Shown piece by piece: positions 1 to 12,559 of a DNA stretch of 64,000 nucleotides (position 1 is the first letter of the stretch; every line of letters begins with the position of its first letter). Below the pieces are notes generated by a model, which was not told where the DNA came from, made no database searches, and saw only the letters and a list, made by a program, of their open reading frames with translations. Where the stretch lies: contig NC_060909.1 of NCBI RefSeq assembly GCF_014805685.1, positions 2,501,292 through 2,565,291 of the forward strand, written 5' to 3'. The position numbers and the translations under genes were made by a program. Source of the stretch: Silurus meridionalis. Its lineage: Eukaryota; Chordata; Actinopteri; Siluriformes; Siluridae.

Positions 1-3000
1 GTTGATGTTCACAAATGTTAATAATAATAAACTGCGTTAATAAAACCGTCAAGCAGTTTCATGGTTTGCATTTTTTCCCCCTAAATGTACGGAGCCGTGA
101 CTTTAAACCTGAAGTACGTAAGGATTGTTTTTGTGTACGGTTGCACTAATATAACCGTGTTCCTGCATATCTGACGTAAACCTGTACCTACAATCACCCA
201 CGAGTGAAACGGGTTTGGTCTGAAGATCTGCACATACAAACGAAACGAAATCTGCTTGGGGCAGGAGGCAGCACAGGAAAATCTGAATATTATCAAACAA
301 ACACTTTGACTCGCTGTTAGAGACATAAAGAAACTTTGAGTAATGATGTGAAGGACAAAGCCGAGCCTCTGCCTTGTGTCCCTCTTTGAATCTCGCCCTC
401 GAGTGTTTCTGCGGGAAGACCAACATCCGCTCTGTGAGGGACAGTTCGGGGAAAAGAAGTGACTTTCCAATTCGGAATCAGAACCAGCTTCAGTGGTCAA
501 GAATGCGAGCATACGAGGAATTTTTGTTTGGTTCAGAGCAAACCATCAGCGCATGTTTATTATACAGGACCAAACAAGACAGAGACTAATACAACTGCAA
601 GACCAAGCAGAGAAAACACGCCTGGAACTGCAGCAACTGTCCATGTCATCGGTACCCAAACTTTTTCCTGAGAAAGTCACAGAATTTTTCTTTGATGGGG
701 GAAACTGCATGGGCCGAAGTGACTACCAGTATAATATGATTATGATTTTAAATGTATTTATTACACCTCCTAATACTAGATTAGTTTATTCTTTTATTCT
801 GCACTGTACAGACAAATGTACAAGCATTATTATTTTGAAAGAAATTTTTGCCAATACGACCAAAATTACATTTTCTGAATATGTCTCTAGGCATTGTTCA
901 GAGGGCCGTTCAGGCCGTAGATTGGGGACCCCTGGTCCAGATAGTTAAAAAATATTTAACATAGGTTTGATCCTGCACATATGTACTGTCTTACACCAAA
1001 ATCCTGACTCGTATCCATGCCTAAATGCGAGTGATTGCATGTTGAACTCTCTCGCTCTACATCTTATTTAATACTGATTTGTGTGTTCTGCCTGTCTGGG
1101 GTTACAGAGGTCCTACATCAGAGTATCTTCATTTCCCAGAGGAGAATCCTACAACAAAACATACCCTCCCAGTGCCGACCCCGAGACCTCATTCTCGCAC
1201 GAGGTCTGTGAGTCATTTAAAGAGGACAGAAATCTTCACTGATCTGACTCACATTAACAATAATCTGTAGCGGGGAGGGGGAACTACCGCTAGCCGGCAA
1301 GATGTTACACGAGCGTCTACGCCGAAAGCGTTCGGAGCCCTGTTCCTGGGCGAGTGCTCTCAAATTCAATTCGGAGCTATGATTTAAGCTCACGGGAGCT
1401 TAATCTTGTTTCCACATACAGAGGGACTTATGGGTCTGACTTGTAATGAAATTGGAATGCGCCAAGCGGTCCATCTCTCGTAAAAAGTGAAACGATCTGG
1501 CCTCTGTAACGTCCCTGTGCCTTTTGAGTATCGAGCTGTTTGGCAAAAAAAAAAAAGTCGCGCCGGCACTAAAACTAAACGGGATCTTTTTTTTTCCGCG
1601 TTCGCTGCTGACTCGAACGAAGTCGGAATGGGCCCCGTGAGCAGTCCATTACATCAGTTAATGTAAAGGAGCTCGCATCTGCTGTGAAGTGGAAGGCTGT
1701 GGTTAAAGACGTGCTGCTGAGGCCCACATCATCAGCGGAGCTCTGATTATCGCATGTCCCGAGGCTGTTGGCTCGTGGATACAAAACAGGGATCTGAAGC
1801 TTCAGCAGAGCATGGGAGGAAACTTCTATCTTTGTCTGCCTCGGTTTTATCTTCCCCTCCCCCAAAAGGAAACGGCTTTGACGGCTCATCAAGCGTGGCA
1901 ATGGTGAACTTAAACGCCACTTGAGATTATTACTCAGGCACTCTATTGATATCACTTTTATTTCGTATTTCCTGATCATGGCTACTTGGTTGTATTAAAA
2001 ACACACACTTAGAATTGTTTCCCCCTCTATGGCTCCACACCTGAACACCCTCCTGTCTCAGTGCTCCAGATTTCTGTGAATTGGTGTGTCAGGGGACCAG
2101 ACGGAGGAAGTTGACAGCATCTCAGGAAGAACATGACGAGACCGAACGTATTCACGCAGGAGAACGAAAAGAAAACAGACAAACTAATTGGCATGAAAAC
2201 ATTTTAAAACCCATTGTCATTGAAGTGTCCTGCTTTTTTATTTACAAGTCTATTGTGTAAGCGTGGAAGGTGATGCGGGGTCAAATACATCAAAGCGCAT
2301 CGATCGCTATGGCGACCCAAAAATCCTCGCAGGCGATCTGCCGACGCGGAAAGAAAGTCTCGGTCAGTCAGAAGGACGAAGCCACGAGTCGGATATTTCG
2401 ACCGACGTCTCGCGGAGGTCACGACTGCGTCTCACGACTTTCTGACCGAATCGCATCTCAATAAGGTGAAAAGTCTTTTCCCAAGAATGAGACGATCATT
2501 TCTGTAGAATCGTCAACCGAAATAACTATGAATTTCCACACCAAGTTTCCAACGAACTCCATTACACAAACTTTAATAGAAGCGACAAAATTCGAGATGT
2601 GAAAGCAGAGAAATGTAGAAACTAACTGAGGGTCTCGAGAGACGACGGTTTCCGGAGCTTTTAAAAAAAAAAAAAAAAAAAAAAAGATCAGGGTTGGTTT
2701 TAATAACAGAAACTGCAGAAAGGAACAGTCTTACACGCTGGAAATCTTCAGAAATAATAATCCGCTCTGTTCGGCAAGAATCCATTCCAAAATAAATGTG
2801 TGATTAAATGAGAGACTTCGAGAGGCGTTATTTAAAACAGAAAAGGAAAAAGCGTGAAACCTCTGACAAGTCTTTGATGATAAGCTTTTTTGCTCGAGTA
2901 CAGTTTTTTGTCACCTTTTATATCTCTGCACAGCAAAGCAGTTTTATTTTCATGTGAGAAATCAGCTGAACAAACTTTCAGAAACCGATCCTGAAAAAAA

Positions 3001-3133
3001 GGCTCAGAAGAAAAGAGTGCTGGGTTCAATGGTGAATACTAATCACTTCTTATTCTTTTCCAATCCCTCATTAATAATTAATCAGAAGACGACTTTCTAA
3101 TCCCGGGATGGAAGGAGACAGAGCGCGTAATAA

Positions 3134-3216
<83 letters not shown>

Positions 3217-4160
3217 TTCAGAAAAGAATTACGTCATCTTCCTCTCTGAATCCTCCTACAATTCCATTTATAATTATTTGCATATTTCCCAGCCTTAGCA
3301 TTAATTCCAAATAATCAATTATCCAGAGAAGCATTTATACAGCATCCCATCAAAGATATTCACAAAATCCGTGTTTTTTCCATTCACACCAACCATCAAT
3401 ATCACAATTTACACTACTTAACATCAAAAAGACTTGAAACGAAAACGATTTTGCAAAAGTGACCATAAAATTACTACGTCCTTCTTTTTTTGAACATCCC
3501 ATTCCACATATAGTTCCTCCATAATAATTATAATAACCTCCACTCTTCTGGTTTCACTAGATGTCATGGTGATCGGTGTTCATTCAGAAACATCGGGTGT
3601 CCCAAAACTTTTGGCGAACGAATATTTGTGTAATTATACGTAATAAAATGATCAGGGCCGTCAATAATTAACGCCTCGAATAACGCGTTCATGCAAATTT
3701 ATTTTGACGGCACACATTTTATTGGCGTGGGATTAATGCGGCACTGTGACCATTTTTAATAAAAAACATAAATAAATTTTAAAAAAGAGGCGACATTAAA
3801 ACCTGCAGCGCGACACACGTTTATTCACGACGTCCTTTCTTTTCTCAGATATAATAAAAGAAAAAAACGAAATGAATCGAGCACCAAAATTCGCCGTGAC
3901 GCACACATCCAGCAATTAAAACCGTCCGTGTGGAAACATAACATGAGTTCCATTTACTGAAGATTCAGACCCAGGTCACATGACTCTCACCTCGTTACAC
4001 TTAACATAAATAACATAAATAAGAAAATACCAAACAGGAAAAATAAAGACCTTCAGGAACTTTTGACGAGCCGCATGCTTTTTCATAAAAGGGGGTTTAA
4101 TCCCTTAACAGCTGTGTGCCGTCAATCACAAATAAATAATCAATAAATAAAAAATGCGTC
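1..4160. other. tcf12 intron, left part: no gene supported
   Basis: Mostly AT-rich unique sequence with poly-A at 2663-2685 and a (TA)n tract at 3137-3213. Two short plus-strand open stretches with splice-like borders (568-651 and 1108-1270) are discussed under rejected items. I see no exon that continues tcf12. Confidence 0.5.
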
Positions 4161-4339
4161 TCATTTATTCATCAGAGACTGAAGACAAAACAGACGAAAG
4201 CGTTTTGGTTTTTTTGCTATAGTGCCCTAGTTTATAAATCAGACACGTCATTCTGGTTGCCATTTGGGTCATTAACGTGGCACACGTGATTTGGAAGAAC
4301 AGCAAAAGTTCGGTGCTGCACACTAAACAACAGGGACTA

Positions 4340-4995
4340 ATGGGCCAAAAGTATTGGGACAACTGACTTTTCCACCCACAGGTGGTTTTCAAAACTGTTC
4401 CCACAAACTTGGATGCACAGAATTCAATTCTTGGTAGCAAGAACCTGTTCCAGCAAGACAATACCCCTGTGCACCAAGCCAGCTCCATGAAGATTTACTT
4501 TTCATCTGAACAACGCTGCATTCCAGGCCTCTTCACATCACCTTCATCGCTACCTGACTTTAGTACCACCTGTAGATGACTGGACACAATTCACCACAAA
4601 ATCTAGTGGAACATCTTCCCAGAAGAGTGGAGCTTATTATAACGGGGACTACACATGAAGAAAAAAAAAGAGGAAGAAGGACATACCGATTTTATAGTGA
4701 GGTTTGTCCACATAGTCTTTTTATTCAAGTCTATTTTTTAATTTTACAATATTGGTTAATAGTGTTAATGGTGATATTGATGGTTGTTGGATTGTATTTA
4801 TGTTTGAATGGAGAAAATGGATATGAGTTAGTTAATAGGAAATCATTTGGAGTTCATGCCAATGCTAGAAACTAAGGATATGCTATATTATGGTAGTCTC
4901 GCTGTAATAAATGGTAAGTGGTAAAAAATAAAAAATTATTAAACAATAATAAAATAAATAAAAATGTGGGTGTCCACAAACTTTTGACCAAATTC
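4340..4995 (+). mobile_element. Tc1-like 3'-half remnant (family A)
   Basis: Begins at AAGTATTGGGACAACTGACT and contains the decayed 'tgttccagcaagacaatacccctgtgcac' block, which corresponds to the DNA-level remains of a QQDNAP-like transposase catalytic segment. It ends at GTGTCCACAAACTTTTGACC. Copies of this family recur throughout the window; this one has an AT-rich insertion at about 4720-4960. Confidence 0.6.
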
Positions 4996-5703
4996 TTATG
5001 ACACTACTGAATAAAAGGATGGTTTATTACTAACTCATACAACTCGAAACTCATATCGTTGTCCTTGTGTCTGTGTGAAAAGTCTGACTAATGACCAAAG
5101 ATGCTAAATTCATGAAGCACTATAGAGATTTGTAGAGATTTTTTCAGGATAAATTGGGAATAATGTGCAATGAACCGCATTTGCAGGTGCTGCGATTTCT
5201 ACCGACTTCTTCGAGCCTGGAGGCATCTGTGTGACCTTCAAGACTTTCTGAACTTGTGCTTCAAATCGGACTACACATATATATAAAAAAAAAAAAAAGG
5301 TACAAACCACAAGACTTTGTTTAGAAAACGCTTTTTAAACGCCTTCGCACAAACTCGTATTCTTTCGAACTGAAGGGGAAAAACTCACGCAGCACGCAGG
5401 AGCTTCAAGACTTCAGTATTTATTCTAAAAATACGTGAAGAGTCATTATTTTAGACTGTGCACTGATACTGAACTCCAGCGGCATAATATTGGGGACTGC
5501 TTATTTATATAATTTGAATTATTTCTTTTTACCGAATTAAAAACGTTAGATCTAACAAGCGTGACAGGAAACCGCAAATGTGTAAAAACGTGTGAATAAA
5601 AACGTGATGATCTCCAGAAATAACGTTTGTCTCTTTAGATATGAGTAAAGTGGCTTTTTTTTTACTGTTGAATATTATGCAAGCAAAATAAGACAGTCTC
5701 GGG

Positions 5704-5710
<7 letters not shown>

Positions 5711-5762
<52 letters not shown>
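5711..5762. repeat. (AC)n microsatellite
   Basis: About 23 AC units directly abut the Tc1-like element that starts at about 5765. Confidence 0.9.
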
Positions 5763-5764
<2 letters not shown>

Positions 5765-6355
5765 GTAAGTAAGTACACCCCTCACATTTCAGCAGCTATT
5801 TTCGTTTTTCTCAAGATATGGACAATTCTATTGAAATGAAACGGATATATTTAGTTCATGTTCAGTGTAGCAGTACAGATTTACTGTCCTCTAAAAATAA
5901 CTCAACATGCAGCCATTATTGTCTAAATACCTGGCAACAAAAGTGAGTACACCCTCAGTGATTACAGTGTACGTGTGTAACCCTACAAAGCCACACGTCC
6001 TGTACATCTTGTATTAGAGCAGTTCAAATCGGGTGCTTAGAGTCCAATTCTCTCACACTGGATGTTCAACACGGCACCTCATGGTAAAGAGTGTCTGAGG
6101 TTTTGAGAATTAGAATTGTTGCTCTCCACAAAGATGAAGATCAGAATCACCCTAAAACTGATTTACAGTACAGTGTTCAGGGTCATACGGAGGTCTTTCC
6201 AAGATGGGTTCCACTCAGAAGAGGCCTCGCAAGGGTCCATCAAAGAAGTCGAGTCCTGGTGCTGTGAGTCAGGTGCAGAAGCTGCTTCAGAAAACAGACG
6301 CATGATTTCTGCTAATTCGAACGCTTACATTACAGCTTGGGACTCTGTATAAAAG
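5765..6355 (+). mobile_element. Tc1-like element, 5' part (family B)
   Basis: Starts with GTAAGTACACCCCTCACATT and repeats the GAGTACACCCTCAGTG box at 5943, as in intact members where this block forms the inverted-repeat/direct-repeat end. The decayed helix-turn-helix and paired-like coding part follows (CTCCACAAAGATGAAGATCA region). The copy is cut at about 6355. The antisense copy at 17403-18130 covers the other half of the same family. Confidence 0.65.
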
Positions 6356-6435
6356 CAGCTGAAGTCTTTTTCTCTCCAATTAATAAAATCACACCAAAAA
6401 AAGTGGTGCGACTTTACAGCTTTCACGACTTATTT

Positions 6436-6439
<4 letters not shown>

Positions 6440-6483
<44 letters not shown>

Positions 6484-6544
6484 CAGTGATGGTCCCAGGT
6501 GAAGCTTGAAATAAATGGTGTTCTCCATGCTGCAATGCACCTCC

Positions 6545-6586
<42 letters not shown>

Positions 6587-6590
6587 ATGG
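6440..6590. repeat. Two (AC)n microsatellites in tcf12 intron
   Basis: ATAC then AC repeats run at 6440-6481, and a pure AC run of about 18 units at 6547-6586. They lie just downstream (in tcf12 sense) of the exon at 6848-6776. Confidence 0.85.
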
Positions 6591-6775
6591 ACCTGCACTG
6601 GCTCCTCATTAATCTTAACCCGCTAAAATCTGAAACACCTTCATCTGCATCTGGAATCGATCAGGAGTACCGACGCCAATCAAACCGTACTGAAACGCAC
6701 CTCACCGCAAACCAGCACGTGAATCGGCCGAGACAGGCACGCTCTCGTTAAACATAATCATCTGAAAGGACGTAC

Positions 6776-7840
6776 CTGGTGCACTGAACTGGCTGCTCCC
6801 GAGAGTCGTAGGCCTGTTTTTCCCACTGCTCACCGGCGGTGAAAACATCTGGAGGAGAAATAAGGGGAAAAAACGCCGATCACATTTTCATACCAGATAT
6901 TAAATCATTTTGTTAAATAATATTAATAAATAAATAAATAACCTCTAATGCCACCTTTAATCACCAGAGAGATGGTGATACATGTGTATGTCCTGACACC
7001 ACATTAATTTAAAATATGGGGAAAATCTCCAACATTATTTCAGTGTGAAAGCTCTGATGTCAAACTCTTTCTCTCACACATTTCTACCTGATTTTGCTCC
7101 TTTACCTCACAGCTGGATTCATGTCCTGATTAAAAGATGTCAGCGTTTACACCCCACTACAACTCATAATCTACAGCTCATTATTTCCTTCTATAAAACT
7201 AGAATAAAACTAACCCAGAATAAATTAACCCAGAATAAATTAACCCAGAATAAAACTAACCCAGAATAAAATTAACCCAGAATAAAATTAACCCAGAATA
7301 AAATTAACCATTGTTAACTAACCCAGACTAAGACTAAACCAGACTATACTAACCCAAAGTAATTAACCCGTACTAAAATAACCCAAAATAATCCATAGTA
7401 AAGCTCACAGACTATACTAACCCAGATTAAAACTAACCCAAACTAAAACTAAACCAGAGTAAACAAAACCCAGACTAAATCTAGCCCAAAGTCAATTTAA
7501 CTAGGCTATACTAACCCAGAGTAAAACTATGCCAGACTAAACTAAGAAGTAACCTAGCCCAGATTATACCGACCCAGGCTAAAATCGAAACCCGGACTAA
7601 AACTAAACCAGAGTAAACCTAACCCATACTAAAACTAAACCAGAATAAACTAATCCCAGAAGGAAACTTAACCAAAGTAATACTAACCCAGTGAAAATGT
7701 GAAACTGACCAAAGTAATAAAGACTAAACCAAGACTAAACCTAAACCCAGTCTGGGTTTTTGACTTACTGCACTGAAATCCAGCAGGTCACTCAGCTCCT
7801 TATCCGTCCCGATAGCGGTGATCCGCTGCTGAGGATTCAT
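6776..7840 (-). CDS. tcf12: Transcription factor 12 (E-protein, HEB), first two coding exons
   Basis: Class I bHLH transcription factor that binds E-boxes in the nucleus as homo- or heterodimers. Only the N-terminus is present. The first coding exon is 7840-7769 and encodes 24 residues beginning [20 protein letters not shown] and ending DFSA, followed by a good GTAAGT donor. The second is 6848-6776, preceded by a TTCTCCTCCAG acceptor; it encodes [20 protein letters not shown] then FSAPG and ends at a GTACG donor. These match the conserved E-protein activation-domain-1 start ([20 protein letters not shown]) and the HEB-specific continuation. The exon upstream of the ATG seems to extend to about 7859, where a T-rich stretch ending in TTAG is a likely acceptor, so at least one non-coding 5' exon lies further right. 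The next exons (DERGG region) and the bHLH domain are not in this window. Divergent neighbour: znf280d. What I see: two phase-compatible exons. Inferred: gene identity, supported by synteny. Confidence 0.9.
7205..7760. repeat. Degenerate TAACCC-containing minisatellite in tcf12 intron
   Basis: Units of about 13-17 bp built on TAACCCAGAATAAAA repeat some 30 times and decay to the right (AAACCAGACTAAA variants). The block lies between the first two tcf12 coding exons and stops within 10 bp of the donor at 7768. Confidence 0.85.
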
Positions 7841-7984
7841 CCTGACGATCCTAACGACTCTAACAAACAAACAAATCAATCAATCAATTAATCAGTCACA
7901 CCAAATCAATAACACACATAAAAACCACAAACACGACTTGAGTTCACATCTGCACTGCTGGCCACTACACACCTACTCAACCAT

Positions 7985-7989
7985 CACTG

Positions 7990-8033
<44 letters not shown>

Positions 8034-8296
8034 CACTCCACACACAACTTCTTGTTCTGACAACTTCAAAAACCAACAGACTTTTACACACCATACATAT
8101 ACTGATTACTCTTACTGTCGCTCTCGCTGTTACTGAATATTTTACAGAAAAATTACAATTCTGGAAACAGATCAACCCCTGTGTCTCCATCAAGCGTCCT
8201 CATGCAGGACATCGGGGACAAATCACTGCTCATCATGCAGTGAGGCAGTTTCATTTACATAAGCAGGACATGGTCAGAAAATTTTCAGGACAGAAA

Positions 8297-8344
<48 letters not shown>

Positions 8345-8428
8345 GAGAGGGGAAAATAGACTTAAGTGTCAGAAATATAGGCGACAATGGCTTACTGTCA
8401 CAGCCAAGAAATGCATGGACACATTGTA

Positions 8429-8485
<57 letters not shown>

Positions 8486-8490
8486 GTACA
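7985..8490. repeat. Cluster of (AC)n, (GT)n and (TA)(GTAT)n microsatellites
   Basis: AC run at 7991-8029, GT run at 8300-8342, and a compound GT/TA/GTAT run at 8428-8488 followed by CGCGCGCG. The open frames across them are low-complexity artefacts. Confidence 0.85.
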
Positions 8491-8979
8491 CAAGCGCGCG
8501 CGCGCGGAGCATCATGAAGAAAAATATCAAAAGGAAATTAAAAAGGATACAAAGTCGCGAGCGGAGCGCCACAGTGATGAAATGGATACAATGAAAGAAG
8601 CCACTCACTGATCCAACTTATTGATCCGCCGACATAAAAAGAGATCAAATAAAGAGAGACGCGATTCGAGCACATTCTCTCATATGATCTCATAACATTT
8701 CCTAATATCTGCTAATATCTCCATTATCTCACAGACTTGAGCTACATGAACACAGAGTGGCTTTGGATTTGAGCAAAAGAAAAATGCGCTGGTCGCGATT
8801 CTCAAAACAATTCTCCGTCAGTCTGGTCGTGCCTCTGTAAATAATACTGTTTATTATTATTATTTAGAAGGAAAAGGATGACAGGAAAAGAGACAGGAAA
8901 GTCTGGAGATATCTAACCAAGCTGGAGAAGAAGATGAAGAACATGTTCATGAAGAAAGCAAAGAAAAGCAAAGCAAAGC

Positions 8980-9085
8980 GGTCGTTCAGTCGCTTCTCCA
9001 CCGCCTGCGGAATCTCTTCTGTATCCCAACTTCTTTCAGCCAGTTTCCCGAAGCCCCCTGTGCAAAAACTACAACCATTTTCTTT

Positions 9086-9120
<35 letters not shown>

Positions 9121-9390
9121 GGTTTAATATCCGACTAGGGGCGGCGGTGGTGTAGCACAGGACTCGTTTCTTGCTTTGACTCGCGTCTCGACCTTAGTGA
9201 AGTCTCTGTCTGTGCGTGTTTTATTATTTATTTATTTTTCTCGTGCAAAAAAAAAAATATCCAAGTTGTGAGTTTCCCTTAGGCAGACATTTTTTGCCTT
9301 GGCGATAGCCTAAGCACACCGATGACGTTCAAAAAGTGTATCCCTCCGCCACCGCCGCGGAGGTCGTGATGCGCCCTCGAGTTTGGATCA
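8980..9390 (-). promoter_or_regulatory. Candidate tcf12 5' region (weak)
   Basis: Between the tcf12 start exon and the minisatellite block, this is the stretch with the most CpG and unique-looking sequence (GGGGCGGCGGTGG at about 9138, CCGCCACCGCCGCGGAGG at about 9348), interrupted by a CT tract at 9087-9120. A non-coding tcf12 exon is expected somewhere right of 7860. I cannot point to one exon with confidence. Confidence 0.22.
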
Positions 9391-9419
9391 ACCTAAGCAC
9401 AAGTACATTACAGTACAAA

Positions 9420-9420
<1 letters not shown>

Positions 9421-9446
<26 letters not shown>
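9421..9446. repeat. (AC)n microsatellite
   Basis: Thirteen AC units upstream of tcf12. The following 9450-10000 is AT-rich with a 12-13 base G run at about 9890 and ATAA repeats at 9960-10000; no gene is seen in it. Confidence 0.8.
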
Positions 9447-9450
<4 letters not shown>

Positions 9451-10050
9451 GGCTTTATTGCACAGGTTTTATTTAGATTATAGTGTCTAATCCTCTTTTA
9501 TACATTTGTTATACCTTTTTCTGTAAACACAGTGTCTTTGTTATTTCATACCTCAACTTTAATCAAATTTAATCAATTTATACATGACAGAAATTCCCTA
9601 AAAACACAATCATTTCCCACTCAAATTATTTTCAAACACACTAATCATTTGCTTTATTGTATTGTTCTTTCATGGGTTAAAAACAGAAAGAGAGAGGGGG
9701 GGGAAGGAGAGGAAGAGAGAATAAATAAATACAACAATCATTTTTTTTTATTTATTCTAAACTTTTAAACATTTCCCTTTGTTAAAAAAAATTTAACTAA
9801 GTGCTGTATATCAAACTACATGCTACTATAATATAAAGTATAAAAACTAAAAAATAATAATATGCAATATTCATGTATTCTATTCTAAATGGGGGGGGGG
9901 GGTAGTGTGATGTTTTATAGGCAAAAGGAACTATTTTTTCTCTTCTGTTTATAGTGGTGAATAAATAAATAAATAAATAAATAATTAAATAAATAAATAC
10001 TACAACTCATAGATTAAACAATCTGGACACCGACAAGAAAGTAGGAGAAA

Positions 10051-10052
<2 letters not shown>

Positions 10053-10110
<58 letters not shown>
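10053..10110. repeat. (GT)n microsatellite
   Basis: Twenty-nine uninterrupted GT units in the tcf12-znf280d intergenic space. Confidence 0.9.
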
Positions 10111-10114
<4 letters not shown>

Positions 10115-10639
10115 TTGAGTTGAGACGAGATGAGATATAACAGTGCTATAATACGAGATTGGATCCATCCGAATACATTTCCAATCCAAGATCCGATCTG
10201 GTCTTCATCTCTGCTCCATAGTGTGAACAAACATCATTTGAATCGATTTGATCCCAAAGTGAATTGACACTTTCTGAGCAGCACATTTCTACCAATAGAC
10301 TTTTTCTATTAGGTTCGACTCACCAGTAAATCCTAATCTCCTGTAAATCCCATTGTTTTCACACTCAGATTTCCGATTTTCTCCTAATTTTATGTATTTT
10401 CCGATGTTCTGATGAAGCCACATTGAAATCCATCCCCTGCTTTTTTCTTGAATGAAAGCACAACATAGCGTTGAAAGATCATTCACAGACAATGGATGGA
10501 GCTTTTCATGATTTCTTCCGAAACCTCATAGTGCCACCTGTTGGACAAACCGACAGCAGAGTGCAGGTGAATGGAGCAGCAGCTGGAACACAAACAGCTC
10601 CTCTACACCATGCTATACCAGGTAAAATCGTTCTACACT

Positions 10640-10915
10640 TTATGGACTTTGTGGACACCTGACCATAAGATTGCTATGTGCTTCTTTTTGAACATCCCAT
10701 TCCACCAGTGCTGTTATTGTTAGCGTCACTCTTCTGGGAAGATGGTCCACTGAATTTTGTGGAGATTTGTGCTTATCAGGGTGTTAGTAAAAGCAGGTAC
10801 TGATGCAGGTGAGGAGGTGAGAAGGTCTGGAGTGGAGTCAGTGTTTCACATTCATTGTTCAATAGGGTTGCAGCGCTGTAGCAGGAGATCTTCGGAAAAA
10901 GAAAGTTACATTAAA
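10640..10915 (-). mobile_element. Tc1-like 3'-end remnant (family A, antisense)
   Basis: Starts with GTGGACACCTGACCATAAGA and contains ACTCTTCTGGGAAGATGGTCCACTGAATTTT; ends near GTAGCAGGAGATCTTC. It is the reverse complement of the segment seen at 14296-14640. Confidence 0.6.
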
Positions 10916-11344
10916 GATTCATCATTTTTGTCTGCAGGAGATTTAACATTGCTAGACATGCTAAAAAATAAAACAGGGGGATGAGAAGACATTAAGCATG
11001 GACAGTAGACAAGAGACAGGACAGTAAAGCAGACAGATATGGGGCAGAAGGATAGACAAATGTGGGATAGACAGATGTTGGTCTGAGGGACAGAGGTAAG
11101 AGAAAGCCAGAGGTGAGAATGGTAAGACAGAGAAACAATCAGAATAGAGACAGACGGACAGTGGGACATGAAGTAGAGGGACAGCAAGACATGAGAAAGG
11201 GATAAGACATAGATATAGGAAATTTGTGATGTGATGATCTCAAATATTGAGATATTTTATGAGTTGCTCAGTAGCTCCTGGTTCTACAACCTCAAATGAC
11301 TGTATAAGATTGTAGAAAGATCATCACTCATAATCACACACTCC

Positions 11345-11622
11345 AGTGTTCATGTTAGTTCTCTCTCTCCAGTGTTCTGTATTGTTTAAAGACTATAATC
11401 ACAGTCTTGATGTCACCCAAATGAGGATGGGTTCCCCTTTTGAGTTTGGTTCCTCTCAAGGTTTCTTCCTCATAACATCTAAGGGAGTTTTTCCTTCTCA
11501 CAGTCTCCATGGCTGCTCACCAGGGATAAATACACACCATTTACCTTCACTGTTAAGTTCTGTAAAGCTGCTTTGAGACAATGTCTGTTGTGAAAAGCGC
11601 AATAGAAATAAACTTGACTTTA
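11345..11622 (+). repeat. Fish interspersed repeat with L2-like 3' tail
   Basis: Contains GGTTCCTCTCAAGGTTTC and ends in GCTTTGAGACAATGTCTG followed by a decayed AAAGCGCAATAGAAATAAA tail. A second copy in opposite orientation lies at 49205-49490. Confidence 0.65.
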
Positions 11623-11639
11623 AACTTGAGTTGAAAAAG

Positions 11640-12500
11640 AGACGTGAGACAGAGGGACAGTAAAGATGAGATGAGATGTTGATTAGAAAACAAAGTGAGG
11701 TGGTGCAGGGAGACTTGAGACAGCAGGATGTAAGACAGAGGTTCAGAGAGACTTGGGACAGAGGCACAAAAAGACTTGAGGCAGAGGGATGTAAGACATA
11801 GGGACAGAGAGACTTGAGACAGAGGGATGTAAGACAGGGACAGAGAGACTTAAGACAGAGGGAGGTAAGACAGAGGGACAGATAATCTTGAGACAAAGGG
11901 ATGTAAGACAGAGGGACAGAGAGACTTGAGACAGAGGGGTGTAAGACAGAGGAACAGAGAGACTTGAGACAGAGGGGTGTAAGACAGAGGAACAGAGAGA
12001 CTCGAGGCAGAGGGATGTAAGACAAAGGGACAAAGAGACTTGAGACAGAGGGAAGTAAGACAGTGACAGAGAATCTTGAGACAGATGGACAGAGAGACTT
12101 GAGACAGAGGGATGTAAGACAGAGGGACAGAGAGACTCAAGGCAGAGGGATGTAAGACAAAGGGACAGAGAGACTTGAGGCAGAGGGATGTAAGACAGAG
12201 GGACAGAGAGACTTGAGATAGAGGGATGTAAGACAGGGACAGAGAGACTTGAGATAGAGGGATGTAAGACAGGGACAGAGAGACTTGAGATAGAGGGATG
12301 TAAGACAGGGACAGAGAAACTTGAGACAGAGGGAGGTAAGACAGAGGGACAGAGAGACTTGAGACAGAGGGATGTAAGACAGGGACAGAGAATCTTGAGA
12401 CAGATGGATTTAAGACAAAGGGACAGAGAGACTTGAGACAGAGGGATGTAAGACAAATTGCTAGAGAGACTTGAGACAGATGGACATGGAGACTTGTAAC
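11640..12500 (+). repeat. Purine-rich 38-bp minisatellite upstream of znf280d
   Basis: More than 20 head-to-tail units of about 38 bp (with 35-bp variants lacking AGG) built from GAGACTTGAGACAGAGGG and ATGTAAGACAGAGGGACA. The array is nearly free of pyrimidine runs on the plus strand. It stops about 100 bp before the znf280d promoter box. The long minus-strand open frames (up to 262 codons of Leu/Ser/Pro/Cys repeats) are a by-product of the unit. Confidence 0.9.
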
Positions 12501-12559
12501 AGAGAGACAGCGAGAGGGATCGTGCGCGCATGCGTGCGCATGTCTCGTCCGACTCAACA

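Noticed and set aside
568..1270. A gene upstream on the plus strand
   Set aside because: The borders look exon-like, but the region should be a tcf12 intron, the phases do not join, and no homologue is recognised. Listed only as a low-interest finding, not as a gene.
1575..1979. 134-codon minus-strand frame
   Set aside because: No recognisable domain, no splice logic connecting it to tcf12, and amino-acid composition of random sequence.
2204..2464. CpG-containing block with overlapping frames on both strands (possible exon or CpG promoter)
   Set aside because: No family match, no convincing splice sites and no promoter motif; kept only as unexplained sequence.
8304..8611. Frames across the GT/TA microsatellites
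   Set aside because: Low-complexity translation only.
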